DNA from: CBFHMJ01 sp965656875
GTDB taxonomy: Bacteria; Pseudomonadota; Gammaproteobacteria; Enterobacterales; Alteromonadaceae
DNA: 64,000 nt
Reading direction: 5' to 3'
Assembly: GCA_965656875.1 (NCBI GenBank)
Contig: CBFHMJ010000054.1
Location: forward strand, 1-64,000
Part shown: positions 8,157 through 18,328 of the stretch, piece by piece
How positions within the stretch are numbered: the stretch's first letter is position 1
Layout: each line of letters begins with the position of its first letter
Made by a program: the position numbers and the translations under genes
The notes under the pieces: model-generated
Told to the model about the DNA's origin: nothing
Seen by the model: only the letters and a program-made list of their open reading frames with translations
Database searches by the model: none

Positions 8157-8219
8157 GTGCTGTCAGGCTCAAACCTGAGTCAGCACCAACACAACATGGC
8201 GTGATGTGCGCCATGTTGT
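8157..8219 (+). promoter_or_regulatory. Two consecutive hairpins after the halogenase gene
   Basis: Hairpin 1 (8157-8186) pairs GTGCTG/CAGCAC and TCAGG/CCTGA. Hairpin 2 (8191-8219) is a perfect 11-bp stem, ACAACATGGCG/CGCCATGTTGT, with a 7-base loop. No T-run follows, so a classical terminator is unlikely; partial termination or 3' mRNA protection between the halogenase and the exporter genes is possible. Confidence 0.45.
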
Positions 8220-8314
8220 CTCTCGCGAGTTACGTCACCAGCTACACGTAATCAGCAACAGAGAGTAACGGATTAATAAATAACAATAATATGAATGGGT
8301 TGTGAGGTAAGGCA

Positions 8315-11300
8315 TTGGTTATTGATAAGCAACGAGCTTATTTTGTTTGCTTGTTTTTGTTCGTGTTACTGGCGCTTGGCGCGGTAAAAATAGCGACGAT
8401 CACCAAACAAATGGTTCCCACTCTTTTTGAGCCGCAATTAACACTTTCGTTTTACTGGCCAAATCATAATGCCGACGAACTGGAAATTCGCATTGTCGAA
8501 CCGGTTGAACGAGAGCTGGCATCGGTCGCCGGTATTAAAGAGATTGTCACATCCATTGAATCTGAAAACGCCAGTATGTCGGTCACGCTGGAGCAAACCG
8601 GGGATGTGTCCTATTACGCTGGTTTGATTTTGCAACAGCTTTCCAAAGTTTCCACGTTACCCGAAGATTTAGTCGGCCCGTCTATTGAGATTGGTGGCGA
8701 CAACTACGACATGCGTATCGCGACGTTCTTGTTAACGACGCAGCCCGATCACCCGCTGGTGAGCTACGCTGAGATGATCGGCGCGATTGAGAATATTATT
8801 GCACCGGAATTTCGTTCGATTCCCGGTGTTGCCACCGTTGATTTATCCCTGGCGCGTCGTCAGGAGCAGGTCAAAATCCTGACTGATTTTACCCGTCTGG
8901 CTTCGTTTGGTTTGACCATTGAGGATGTGGAAGACGCGGTTATTGAGCTGAAAGACAGCAAAGCCGGTGGCACGGTTATCCAGGATAAACATAGTTTTAG
9001 CGTGATTATTCAGGGTAAAGAACAAGTTAGTGAATTAGAAAACATCATTATTTCGGCCGATAAACAACGCCTGGTTCGCCTGAAAGATGTGGCGGTTGTG
9101 GTTGAAACGTTCGACGAGCCGTTTAGCTGGATCTGGTTTAACGGTAATCCGGCGCTGTATTTCTCGGTTAAACGGGTAGAAGGCGCGAACACGGACGCGA
9201 TTCTGGCGGCGGTCAGAGAAAAAATTCGTCAGGTCAATGAGAACGTATTACATGCCGAGGGGCTGGACTTACAGCTAAGTCTGGATAATTCAGTCAAGAT
9301 CAATCAGGCCGTCAACCTGGTTCAGAGTGCGTTACTGGTCAGTATTTTCTGTGCAGTGTTGGTGATGTATGTATTCACCAAAAACTGGCACAGCTTGTTG
9401 TTGATGATCATCAATATTCCGGTGTGCTTGCTGACGTCGATTGTGGTGCTGGATTTGATGGGCCGTTCCATCAACATTATCTCGCTGGCTGGTCTGGCGT
9501 TCGCTGTCGGTATGGTGCTGGATGCGTTTATCGTTACGTTAGAACGGATGTGGCAGTGTGCCGATGAGATAAAAGCCGGACGAGAAAAAGAAGTACTGCG
9601 TCCGTTAATTATGGCGCTGGCGGCTTCAACCGCGACCACGATTGTGGTGTTTGCGCCGATTGCGGTGGCAGACAATATGATCGGCCAGTTGTTCGGTGAC
9701 CTGGCGATTACTATCTGTGTGTCGCTGGTAATGTCGTTATTGTCAGCCTGGTATGTGTTGCCGTTGTGTTTCAAGATCCTGCAAAAGAAACTGAATCCAC
9801 CGAAAGTCGAAGGCAACCGGATGGAAACCATCGCACACTTTGTTGATTCATTGTGTCGTGGTCGCCGGGCGTTTTTCTTTGCCGGATTATTAGTGATTGC
9901 GCCTATCGTGGCGTCGGTCAGTCTGGTGCCAGAACTGAAGTTACTGCCTGATGTGAAAGCGCAGAATGTTCGGGCAACCTTAATCTTTCCTAAAGGGGCC
10001 AATCTTGAGTGGTTAAAAGAAAACTACGGCCCGATTCTGAATCGTGAGTTACAACCGCATATTCGCAGTGAATCGTCACCAGAGGGCTTGCTGACAAAAT
10101 ACAATCTGGTGGTGTTGTCAGAAGTGGCGTTTGTGGTGGCTTATCCTGCACCGGGCGTGGAATCACCGTATCTGGTTGACTGGTTGCGTGAACTGATGGC
10201 GGAACAGTTACCGGATGTGCGTGCCTATGTGTCTCAGGATTCATTATTGTCACTGGGATTAAACGGCGCAAATAGCTTCAAAATTGATATCAGTGGCTTG
10301 CCGATGACCGAAATGGCGGCAGCGGCTAAGTTTATTCAACAAGAATTATCGACGACTTATCCGGACATCTGGACAGATCTGGCACCGAGTCAGGATCAGC
10401 TTCATGCCAGCTATGAAATTGAGTTCAACAGCAAAGCCATTTTATCGTCGGGCCTTAGCAACAGCATTATCGAGCAAACGGTAAAAGCGGTATCTGGCGA
10501 GCTGTTCCTGGGGTATTACTCGGATGGCAGTAAAGCCCGTAGTCTGATCATGAAGTCAATGGACACGGTGTCGTCTGAAGAATTGCTGGCAACTCCGATT
10601 TATTCGCCAGTCTGGGGCGATCAGCTACTCAGCAGCTTTATTGCCATTAAACCGAGCGTGTTTTCACCTGCGATGATGCGAGTGAATGGCGCGAAGAGTT
10701 TAACCCTGACAGTGATCCCACCGGATACGCTGGAGTTGTCGGAACTTCAAACCTTTTTCACCTCAGAACTGGCGAGCAAAGCTGTAGACCAGTTTGGCGC
10801 AGACCTGCGTATCAGCTTCCGGGGTAGTATCAATCAGATGGACGATATCGTGGATTTCCTGATCCAGAGTTTCCTGATTGCGATAGGTATCCTGACATTT
10901 ATTTGTATCGTGAGTTTCACGTCTTTCCGCGCAGCATTTGTGGTGTTGCTGTCATTCCCGTTCAGTATTTTCGGCGGCATGTTGGGGCTGCATCTGACCA
11001 TCGGCATTAACGGCCAGAGTGCAGACATTCTGGCATTTGTAGGTGGGATCTTCCTTGTCGGCTTGTGCGCTAATAACACCATTCTGTTTATGACGCAGTT
11101 CTTACAGCATTTCAAATCCGGGTTGACCCGTGATGACGCGCTGGAAAACGCCATTTTAGAGCGTTATCGGCCAATCATCATGACCTCGGTCACCAGTATT
11201 GTCGGCATGTTGCCGCTATTACTGATGCCAACCGAAGAAGCCCAGATTTACCGGGGATTAGCGGCCATTGTTGTGGGTGGCATGGTCATTAATGTGCTGT

Positions 11301-11380
11301 TCGTGCCGTTACTGGTTACCAGCCTGTGCCGCTTAATGTTCCCGGAAAAATCCGCCAGTCATCAACCTAAAGCCGCTTAA
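8315..11380 (+). CDS. RND-family efflux transporter, inner-membrane pump subunit
   Basis: A 1021-aa AcrB/MexF-type resistance-nodulation-division pump. It has an N-terminal membrane helix, a large periplasmic domain (about 30-330), a helix bundle with GMVLDAFIVTLERM, a second periplasmic domain and a C-terminal bundle with GLCANNTILF and ERYRPIIMTS. In the fourth helix only one of the two usual adjacent Asp residues is present (LD in place of DD). The TTG start at 8315 is supported by GAGG 7 bases upstream and an in-frame stop just before. It is followed 14 bp later by its adaptor. Likely role: export of, or self-protection from, the cluster product. No outer-membrane channel gene is in the window, so a TolC-like partner must be elsewhere. 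Confidence 0.93.
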   Translation: MVIDKQRAYFVCLFLFVLLALGAVKIATITKQMVPTLFEPQLTLSFYWPNHNADELEIRIVEPVERELASVAGIKEIVTSIESENASMSVTLEQTGDVSYYAGLILQQLSKVSTLPEDLVGPSIEIGGDNYDMRIATFLLTTQPDHPLVSYAEMIGAIENIIAPEFRSIPGVATVDLSLARRQEQVKILTDFTRLASFGLTIEDVEDAVIELKDSKAGGTVIQDKHSFSVIIQGKEQVSELENIIISADKQRLVRLKDVAVVVETFDEPFSWIWFNGNPALYFSVKRVEGANTDAILAAVREKIRQVNENVLHAEGLDLQLSLDNSVKINQAVNLVQSALLVSIFCAVLVMYVFTKNWHSLLLMIINIPVCLLTSIVVLDLMGRSINIISLAGLAFAVGMVLDAFIVTLERMWQCADEIKAGREKEVLRPLIMALAASTATTIVVFAPIAVADNMIGQLFGDLAITICVSLVMSLLSAWYVLPLCFKILQKKLNPPKVEGNRMETIAHFVDSLCRGRRAFFFAGLLVIAPIVASVSLVPELKLLPDVKAQNVRATLIFPKGANLEWLKENYGPILNRELQPHIRSESSPEGLLTKYNLVVLSEVAFVVAYPAPGVESPYLVDWLRELMAEQLPDVRAYVSQDSLLSLGLNGANSFKIDISGLPMTEMAAAAKFIQQELSTTYPDIWTDLAPSQDQLHASYEIEFNSKAILSSGLSNSIIEQTVKAVSGELFLGYYSDGSKARSLIMKSMDTVSSEELLATPIYSPVWGDQLLSSFIAIKPSVFSPAMMRVNGAKSLTLTVIPPDTLELSELQTFFTSELASKAVDQFGADLRISFRGSINQMDDIVDFLIQSFLIAIGILTFICIVSFTSFRAAFVVLLSFPFSIFGGMLGLHLTIGINGQSADILAFVGGIFLVGLCANNTILFMTQFLQHFKSGLTRDDALENAILERYRPIIMTSVTSIVGMLPLLLMPTEEAQIYRGLAAIVVGGMVINVLFVPLLVTSLCRLMFPEKSASHQPKAA

Positions 11381-11394
11381 AAGGATAAGAAAAA

Positions 11395-12456
11395 ATGAGG
11401 CTCAAATTATTGCTAAGTCGGTGTGTCGTTATTGCTGCCTTCTCCAGTTGTTCACTCAGCGCGAATGATGTGCTGGTAACAACGACACCGGTGGTTATTA
11501 AAGATGTGGCTTATGACCGGGCATTCCCGGGCAAAGTGAGTGAACGAAAGCCGGTGCGAGTAACGGCACTGGTTGACGGCATTCTCAGACAGTTAGTGGA
11601 TGAAGGTGATTATGTCGCGCAGGGCGATGTGGTTGGTCGGGTTGAATCGACTGACCTGGCGTTTCGTCTGGTGGAAGCGAATGCGGCAATCGAAGAAGAG
11701 CGCCATCAGTTACTGGATCTAAAAAACACCCTGAAAAGCACAGAAGATTTGTACAAGAAGAAACACGTTGATGACAACTTCTATGAGTCGATGGCTTACA
11801 GCGTAGAACGCAGTAAAGAGCGTTTAGCTCAGTTAACGGCGTCACGAGATTTGATTAAGCACTTGATGACAATGCAGGAATTAAAAGCGCCGCGAAATGG
11901 CGTAGTGACGACGACTGAAAGCTTTGTGGGTGCTTATGTCAACAAAGGTGATTCGCTGCTACGACTGAATACCTTCGATACGCTCAGAGTTGAAGTGTTA
12001 GTGCCTGTTTACTTACGTGACAAGATCAAAACGGGTGATGACGTCGCGTTAACCGTGAATGCGGTAAACGGTAAAGGCAAAGTTCAATCGGTGTTCTCTG
12101 ATAATCCGGACGATTACGGCATGTTGAAAGTGATGGTTGAACTGACGGACATCCCGGCCTCTGCGGTGATCACTGGTCAGGATATCAATGCGACGTTCAC
12201 CTTTGTTGACCCGGATTCTGCCCTGGTGCCATTCAGCGCCATTGTCTTTAAAAAGCAGGGCAGCATGGTGTTTAAAGCCGTTGACGGCAAGAGTATTCAA
12301 ACGCCGATATCCCTGGTCAGAAAAGTCGGTTCTCTGGCATTAGTAACGGGTGAATTAACCGAAGGTGAGCAGATTATCAGTGCAGGCGCAGAATTTTTGG
12401 ACCACATGACGCCGATTAAACATCGCAAAGCGCCAGCGATGGCGAATCAGGAATAA
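11395..12456 (+). CDS. RND efflux periplasmic adaptor (membrane fusion protein)
   Basis: A 353-aa HlyD/AcrA-type adaptor with an N-terminal signal region ending near a Cys (FSSCSLSAND; could be a lipoprotein, though the lipobox is poor). It also has a split lipoyl domain (VDGILRQLVDEGDYVAQGDVVGRVES and the matching half near LKAPRNGVVTTT), a coiled-coil hairpin of about residues 95-160, and beta-barrel and membrane-proximal domains. AAGGATAAG precedes the ATG. It bridges the RND pump encoded immediately upstream to an outer-membrane channel. The pump-then-adaptor order is the reverse of most acrAB-type operons. Confidence 0.92.
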   Translation: MRLKLLLSRCVVIAAFSSCSLSANDVLVTTTPVVIKDVAYDRAFPGKVSERKPVRVTALVDGILRQLVDEGDYVAQGDVVGRVESTDLAFRLVEANAAIEEERHQLLDLKNTLKSTEDLYKKKHVDDNFYESMAYSVERSKERLAQLTASRDLIKHLMTMQELKAPRNGVVTTTESFVGAYVNKGDSLLRLNTFDTLRVEVLVPVYLRDKIKTGDDVALTVNAVNGKGKVQSVFSDNPDDYGMLKVMVELTDIPASAVITGQDINATFTFVDPDSALVPFSAIVFKKQGSMVFKAVDGKSIQTPISLVRKVGSLALVTGELTEGEQIISAGAEFLDHMTPIKHRKAPAMANQE

Positions 12457-12483
12457 CAGGACAATAAGTAGTATTTATTTTTT

Positions 12484-15400
12484 ATGGACATGATTAGCAG
12501 TATCTTCAGCGTTTGTAAGGAACAACCTGAATTGACGGCGGTAAACGACTGTCAGGGAGCGATCAGTTATGGTGTGTTGGGGGCGAATGTTGCGCAACTG
12601 ACTGACCAACTGATTGAGAAGGGAATCGGAAAAGGCGATGTCGTGGCGATTTACGACCAACGCCGATTAGATGTGATCGTGGCACTGATCAGCATTATGA
12701 ACGCCGGTGCCGCGTACACCATAGTTGAAGTCAGTGATAATCCAACCCGGGACCTGGCGCGATTAGCTGATTTACAGGCGGACCTGGTGGTGAGTCCAAC
12801 GGCTTACCGCGAGATGTTGCTGCATGCTGACTTATCCCGAACAGACTTAGCGCGTGAAGACCGGACTTGTAAAGCGTTGGCAAGCCTGGGGTTTGATGTT
12901 GATCGTCACGCATCAGTGGAGCGGTGTACTCACCTGGTTCGTCCGGTAACACTTGAGCCAGATGATGTCGCGTATGTGTTATACACTTCAGGTTCGTCGG
13001 GCAAACCAAAAGGCGTGGAAGTTACGCACGGCAACTGTCAGCACTATGTTGCGGGTTTGTTCGAGCGGTTATCGCTGCGCAGCGGACTTTCTTATGTCCA
13101 CGTCAGTAGTCTGGCGGCCGACCTTGGCAATACCTCTATTCTGGCGTCGCTCAGTAGCGGCGGCAATCTTCATATCATCTCCGACGAAGTAAAACTGAAT
13201 GCAGCGTTATTTGCTGACTACATCAAAACTGCACAGATTGACGTGGTGAAAGTGACGCCGGGTCACTGGCGTTCGTTGAGCTCGTCTTTATCGGCTTTCC
13301 AGTCGTTGCAGATTCCTTATCTGATCCTGGGCGGTGAAACGCTGACCCTGGAATTCGCTCGGGAAATCTTAACGGCGGGACATTGCCAAACCCTGATTAA
13401 TCATTATGGTCCGACGGAAGCGACGGTTGGTGTCAGTGCCTGTGTGATCCGTCAACTGGCAGATCTTGAGCAGTTTGCGGGCGATTCAGTGCCAATCGGA
13501 AAACCGATGGGCGAAACCGTCATGCTGGTTAAAGACTCGCAGGGCCAGTTACATACGACAGACGCAGAAGGCGAGCTGTTTATTGGTGGTCCGGCGGTTG
13601 CCAAAGGCTATCGTGACGAGCCAGAACGAACAGCACAGAGTTTTGTAACGGATTTAGCCGTTGCCGGGCGTTTTTATCGCACGGGCGATGTGTGTGTGAT
13701 CGATAGTCATGGCTATTTAACCTTTAAAGGCCGCCGTGATCTGCAAGTGAAAATCTCGGGTTTTCGGATTGAATTACCACACGTAGAAACGGTGTTAAAT
13801 GCACAACTGACTGATATCTCAGCGGTAAGTGTTCACGGCATTACACTGAAAAAGAACAAGAAATTAGTCGCCGCATTATTGCAACCCGGTTTAGCCACTG
13901 AGATTGAACTGGCGGGAGTAACCCAAATCGCAGCGATGCGTGAGCAACTGGCTGATCATTTGCCTGATCATATGGTGCCGTCGTTGGTGGTGAATATGCA
14001 GGCGTTTCCATTAAATGCGAACGGTAAAGTGGATCGCAAAGCGTTGGAACAGCGGATTATTTCTGCACTGGCGCAAACCGATGACAGTGATCTGTTGGCC
14101 GATGACAGCTCAGAAAATCAATTAACTCAGGATATTCGCCTGGCCTGGCGCAATCATCTGGAACTGGGGCAGTTTGGTAACGATGACAGCTTTTTCGAGG
14201 CGGGTGGCAACTCAATTGATGCGATTCAGGTTATTTCTGAATTACAGGTGAAAGGCTATCACATCACCACACATGCGTTTTTGAAACAGCCGACGGTGAA
14301 TGGCATTGCCGAAATTATTCAGCAACAACAAGCCGATTCAGACCAAACTGGCGTTCACACTGCCAGCCATTCACTGAAAAACGACAGTGATACCTTTGTG
14401 TCATCGCAACAGTGGTTTTTACAGCAGGATTTTGTCGAGCCGAACTACTGGAATCAGGCGCTGGTGTTAACGTCTGAACGGGCGATTGATGTTGCTGCTT
14501 TTTCAACGGCTCTGGCGCAGGTTATTGCCAGCCATCCGATGTTGGGCGCGGCCTTTACAGCGTCTGAAAACGGCTGGTCGGCGGCTTGTCAGTCGATTAA
14601 CCCTGAGAATGTATTCAGTGTGGCGACTATTGCCGCAAACGAGGCGTTTGAATCTTACCTGACTGACACGGCGACCCGATTAAATCAACGCATTAATCTG
14701 TCGGCTGGCGAATTGTTTTTTGTTCATCTGGCGCAAAAGCCCGACGGTGAAACCCGAATTCTGTTTATTTGTCATCATCTGGTTATTGATGGTGTTTCCT
14801 GGCGTGTGCTGTTGGATGATTTATTGTTCGTTTACAAAATGACACTGGACAATACCTCAGTCACCTTGCCGCAAAATCGCCAGTCATTCTGGGACTGGGG
14901 CCAGCATGTCACCGAGCATTACAGCGAGCTGGACCAGGATTTAGCGTACTGGCATCACTTACCGGCTGCTGATACTTGCTACCAATTACCGGTCAATGAT
15001 GAGCAACCGAATCTGGAAGCTGATGCTGAATCGGTGTGGTTCAGTGTGTCGCCTGAGTTAAGTCATTTCCTGGAAAACGATTTGTGTCGCCGCCTGTCGG
15101 TTGCGCCACAATCGCTGTTTCTGGCGTTATGGGCAGCGGCTATCGCGGAACAGGGCGAGGTTGCGGTTGATATTGAAGGTCATGGCCGGGTGTTATTCGA
15201 CGAGTCGATGGATTTATCCCGGGTTGTTGGCTGGTTTACCTCGATGTTCCCGTTAGCATTTTCGGTGTCTGACAATCTTGAGCAAGTGATTTCACAGGTT
15301 GATGAACTGCTGGAGCGCATTCCGAATCAGGGCATTGCTTATGGTGAACTGATTCCTGATGCCAGTAAAACCAGACCGCAAATTTGCTTTAACTTCCTGG

Positions 15401-16929
15401 GGAATTTTTATCTCGGCAAAGCGCAGGAACTGGGTATTGATTTCGCTCGTGAATACGTTGGCCCAATGCGCGGCGCGAGCAATGCCAGAGTGCATGACAT
15501 CAAGCTGACGGTCAGACACATGTTTGGTCAGTTTGTGATGGATATGTCCTATAGCGACAAGCGATTAGCGGCGAACGAGGTTGAGCGTATCACCTTGACG
15601 TTCCAACGTTTGCTGGATCAGCTTGCTCCGCATTTTGTCACTCAGTCAGCGAATAGCGGCGACCGATTAACGTCATTAACGCAACGTGGTTCTTCTACCG
15701 GGTTACTGACTTACGCACCCGCCGGACTACAAACCGGGCGCTCGACACGAGCAGCGTTACAGCAACGTCCGACCTATCAACGTATCTTATTAACCGGCGC
15801 AACGGGTTTCCTTGGCGCGTATATGTTGCGGGATTTACTGGCTGAGACAGCGGCTCGTATTGTGTGTCTGGTACGGGAAAAAGCCGGGCATGATGGGAAA
15901 GATCGCCTGTTGGCGAATTATCGTTATTACTTTCCTGATGATGATTTGCAGGCATTTAATCAGCGGGTTGAAGTCATTATCGGCGATGTATCACAACCGG
16001 AATTTGGCCTGAGTACGGCGTTGTACGATGAGCTGAGTCGCACACTCGATGCGGTATATCATTTTGCGGCGGATATTCGTTTGTTCAGTGATGTTGAACA
16101 AACTGAGCAACAGGTACTGACACCGGTTAAAACGCTGATCGCGCTGGCAGGCAGTTATCAGCAGACTTGCATTCATTATATGTCCACGCTGGCGGTGTGC
16201 GGCATTAATGAGTCGCCTAATGTTATGCGATTTAACGAGAAAAGCCTTGATATAGCTCAAGATTTTCAGAATGCCTATGAGCGCTATAAGTTCGATGCTG
16301 AAGTATTGTTGCGGGAGTATCACGCCAAAGGTGGCCGGGTCTGGATTTATCGTTCTGGCAATGTGTCGGCAGACAGTCAGACCGGCCGATTCCAGCGTAA
16401 TGCCGGGGATAATCGCTTTGTACAGTTTTTACAGGGCGTGGTGAAAAACGGTGTATTACCGGCTGATATGGCACATCGCATCGTACTTAGCCCGGTTGAT
16501 ATTGTCACCAAAGGGATTGTGGCGTTATCACTGGCGGGTGACAGCACGCAGCTAACGTATCATGTCGATAGCATGTATCCGGTGAGCTATCAGTCAATCT
16601 TCGCGTGTTTTGAACAGCAAGGTTTTGCTTTTGAAACAGGCGAAGGCAGCACGTTTGAGCCGTTACTTCGTGACAATCATCAGGACCCGGCGGTTTGTAT
16701 CGCTTTGTTCTGGTCACGCCGTAAACCGCGTAATGTCGAGTATGACAACACACTGACGTTGAACCTGATGCAGGATTTGGGCGTTGAGTTTCCGGTGCCA
16801 TCTCAGGCCTGGTTACAGCAGTTTGTTAGTGATCTGACTGAGCATGCTTTCCTTCAACCAGCTGCGGCGCTTAAACCAGCTACGCCAACTCAACAGACGA
16901 TGGCACACAAGCCACTTAAGCAAGGATAG
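12484..16929 (+). CDS. Free-standing NRPS A-T-E-R protein (adenylation, thiolation, epimerisation, thioester reductase)
   Basis: 1481 aa. The A domain has YTSGSSGKPKG near 164, HYGPTEAT and ANGKVDRK near 512. T is at GGNSI (near 575). The epimerisation domain has HHLVIDGVSW near 763 and DLSRVVGWFTSMFP. The reductase is an SDR-fold with TGATGFLG near 1102 and YERYK (YxxxK) near 1265. There is no condensation domain, so it should activate one amino acid, epimerise it and release it reductively as an aldehyde, or alcohol after further reduction. Hand-read pocket D-L-N-K-I-G-H-V-G resembles aspartate codes (DLTKVGHIG). An A-T-E-R order without C is unusual. The ATG has no strong ribosome site. 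It follows the RND genes by 27 bp and precedes an exporter by 8 bp. Confidence 0.9.
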   Translation: MDMISSIFSVCKEQPELTAVNDCQGAISYGVLGANVAQLTDQLIEKGIGKGDVVAIYDQRRLDVIVALISIMNAGAAYTIVEVSDNPTRDLARLADLQADLVVSPTAYREMLLHADLSRTDLAREDRTCKALASLGFDVDRHASVERCTHLVRPVTLEPDDVAYVLYTSGSSGKPKGVEVTHGNCQHYVAGLFERLSLRSGLSYVHVSSLAADLGNTSILASLSSGGNLHIISDEVKLNAALFADYIKTAQIDVVKVTPGHWRSLSSSLSAFQSLQIPYLILGGETLTLEFAREILTAGHCQTLINHYGPTEATVGVSACVIRQLADLEQFAGDSVPIGKPMGETVMLVKDSQGQLHTTDAEGELFIGGPAVAKGYRDEPERTAQSFVTDLAVAGRFYRTGDVCVIDSHGYLTFKGRRDLQVKISGFRIELPHVETVLNAQLTDISAVSVHGITLKKNKKLVAALLQPGLATEIELAGVTQIAAMREQLADHLPDHMVPSLVVNMQAFPLNANGKVDRKALEQRIISALAQTDDSDLLADDSSENQLTQDIRLAWRNHLELGQFGNDDSFFEAGGNSIDAIQVISELQVKGYHITTHAFLKQPTVNGIAEIIQQQQADSDQTGVHTASHSLKNDSDTFVSSQQWFLQQDFVEPNYWNQALVLTSERAIDVAAFSTALAQVIASHPMLGAAFTASENGWSAACQSINPENVFSVATIAANEAFESYLTDTATRLNQRINLSAGELFFVHLAQKPDGETRILFICHHLVIDGVSWRVLLDDLLFVYKMTLDNTSVTLPQNRQSFWDWGQHVTEHYSELDQDLAYWHHLPAADTCYQLPVNDEQPNLEADAESVWFSVSPELSHFLENDLCRRLSVAPQSLFLALWAAAIAEQGEVAVDIEGHGRVLFDESMDLSRVVGWFTSMFPLAFSVSDNLEQVISQVDELLERIPNQGIAYGELIPDASKTRPQICFNFLGNFYLGKAQELGIDFAREYVGPMRGASNARVHDIKLTVRHMFGQFVMDMSYSDKRLAANEVERITLTFQRLLDQLAPHFVTQSANSGDRLTSLTQRGSSTGLLTYAPAGLQTGRSTRAALQQRPTYQRILLTGATGFLGAYMLRDLLAETAARIVCLVREKAGHDGKDRLLANYRYYFPDDDLQAFNQRVEVIIGDVSQPEFGLSTALYDELSRTLDAVYHFAADIRLFSDVEQTEQQVLTPVKTLIALAGSYQQTCIHYMSTLAVCGINESPNVMRFNEKSLDIAQDFQNAYERYKFDAEVLLREYHAKGGRVWIYRSGNVSADSQTGRFQRNAGDNRFVQFLQGVVKNGVLPADMAHRIVLSPVDIVTKGIVALSLAGDSTQLTYHVDSMYPVSYQSIFACFEQQGFAFETGEGSTFEPLLRDNHQDPAVCIALFWSRRKPRNVEYDNTLTLNLMQDLGVEFPVPSQAWLQQFVSDLTEHAFLQPAAALKPATPTQQTMAHKPLKQG

Positions 16930-16937
16930 CCTGGGCC

Positions 16938-18245
16938 ATGAAGAACTTTTACGCGCTGTGCGGCACGCAATTTCTTTCCTTATTAGGTTCCAGCATCACG
17001 GCTTTTGCGGTGTCGTTGTCGATCTACATGGAAAATCAGTCGGTACTGGATTACGCGATCATGTTGCTGTGTATCGAACTGCCGCACATCGTGTTGTCGC
17101 CTTATCTTGGCAAGCTGGTGGACAGTTTTGAACGCCGAAATGTAATGATTGCAGCGGACTCACTGGCTGCACTGGCGAATGTATCCTTGCTGACTTTGTT
17201 GCTGGTGGCAGAAGCCGACCTGGTTTATATGATTTTGTTTGCGGCGGTGGTCGGTATCGCTAAAGCGATTCATATGCCTGCTTACAGTTCATTGATTGCG
17301 GTTATTGTTAAACCGAATCAACTGATGAAGGCAAACAGCATGGTGGCTGCAACCGAATCATTAACCGATTTAGTTGCGCCAGTGATGGCGAGTAGCTTAC
17401 TGGTTTATATCGGCTTGAAGGGGATCTTGTCGGCTGACCTGGTGTTCTTTGTGATTGCGGTAACCTTGCTACTGTGCATTCGATTTGTGCCAGTCAATCC
17501 ACCGGAAGAACTGGAGACGGTTAACACCGACAAGGACGATAAAAGCATTGCTCAGGCGTTCGCCTTTTTCCGGGAAAAACCGGCGATGCTGAATCTGGTG
17601 TACTACCACATGATCGCGAATTTCATTTTCGGCTGCTTCAATGCTGTGTTAGTGCCTCATGTGTTGAATTATTCCACTGAAAGCGAATTGGGACTGGTGA
17701 TGTCCGTAGGTGCCGCAGGCAGCTTGTTCGGCAGCATTCTGGTGAACCGGATTCGCTTCAATCCGTTTTACATGGTCGTGACAACGTTCGTCTGTCATAT
17801 CGCGATGGGTAGCATGATGTTAGTCACAGCGGCCAACGATTCTATGGTTATTCACGCCATTTCATTATTCATTCTTTTCGCCCAACTTCCGTTTATCTTC
17901 GCCGTCAATCAGTCGATCTGGCAGATGGTCGTGCCTCAGTCAATCTTTGGCCGGGTGATTTCGACTCGTCGGATGTTGACGTATTTCCCAATTCCGGTCG
18001 CGTTGATTATGGCCGGGGTGTTGGTCGAATTTGTACTGGAGCCCTGGTTTGAACAGGCCAGGCCACAAGCCAGTCAATGGTTATCGTTCATCGGTTACAG
18101 CGCAGACACGCCGCTGGCACTGGTGATGTTCAGTGCAGGCCTGGTGATGTGCCTGAATGCCTGCCTGTACGCCGTTGGATTTTATCGACGTCATGGACGT
18201 GTATTAGTCCAGGACATCAGCCGCCGAATGTCGTTGACGTCATAA
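16938..18245 (+). CDS. MFS transporter, EntS-like exporter family
   Basis: A 435-aa protein with about 12 hydrophobic segments, starting LCGTQFLSLLGSSITAFAVSL, typical of the MFS-3 exporters often found in NRPS clusters (EntS, macrolide-efflux-like proteins). It keeps the loop-2 region YLGKLVDSFERR. It starts 8 bp after the A-T-E-R gene, so it is in the same transcript. Likely role: export of the product or of an intermediate; direction and substrate are inferred from family and context. Confidence 0.9.
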   Translation: MKNFYALCGTQFLSLLGSSITAFAVSLSIYMENQSVLDYAIMLLCIELPHIVLSPYLGKLVDSFERRNVMIAADSLAALANVSLLTLLLVAEADLVYMILFAAVVGIAKAIHMPAYSSLIAVIVKPNQLMKANSMVAATESLTDLVAPVMASSLLVYIGLKGILSADLVFFVIAVTLLLCIRFVPVNPPEELETVNTDKDDKSIAQAFAFFREKPAMLNLVYYHMIANFIFGCFNAVLVPHVLNYSTESELGLVMSVGAAGSLFGSILVNRIRFNPFYMVVTTFVCHIAMGSMMLVTAANDSMVIHAISLFILFAQLPFIFAVNQSIWQMVVPQSIFGRVISTRRMLTYFPIPVALIMAGVLVEFVLEPWFEQARPQASQWLSFIGYSADTPLALVMFSAGLVMCLNACLYAVGFYRRHGRVLVQDISRRMSLTS

Positions 18246-18328
18246 GTCACGTTACCGGCCTGGCTGAGCAAAGCGCTGTATTTAAGAAAGTTTTTAAGAA
18301 AAGTATTCAGGAAACACAGGAGCCAATT

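Noticed and set aside
9322..10002. Long antisense open frame inside the RND pump gene (226 codons)
   Set aside because: It is a shadow of the strongly conserved RND frame, with composition typical of antisense reading and no recognised domain.
18077..18328. N-terminal extension of the SDR
   Set aside because: It overlaps the end of the MFS transporter in another frame; the Rossmann fold starts just after the ATG at 18329, which has a good ribosome site.
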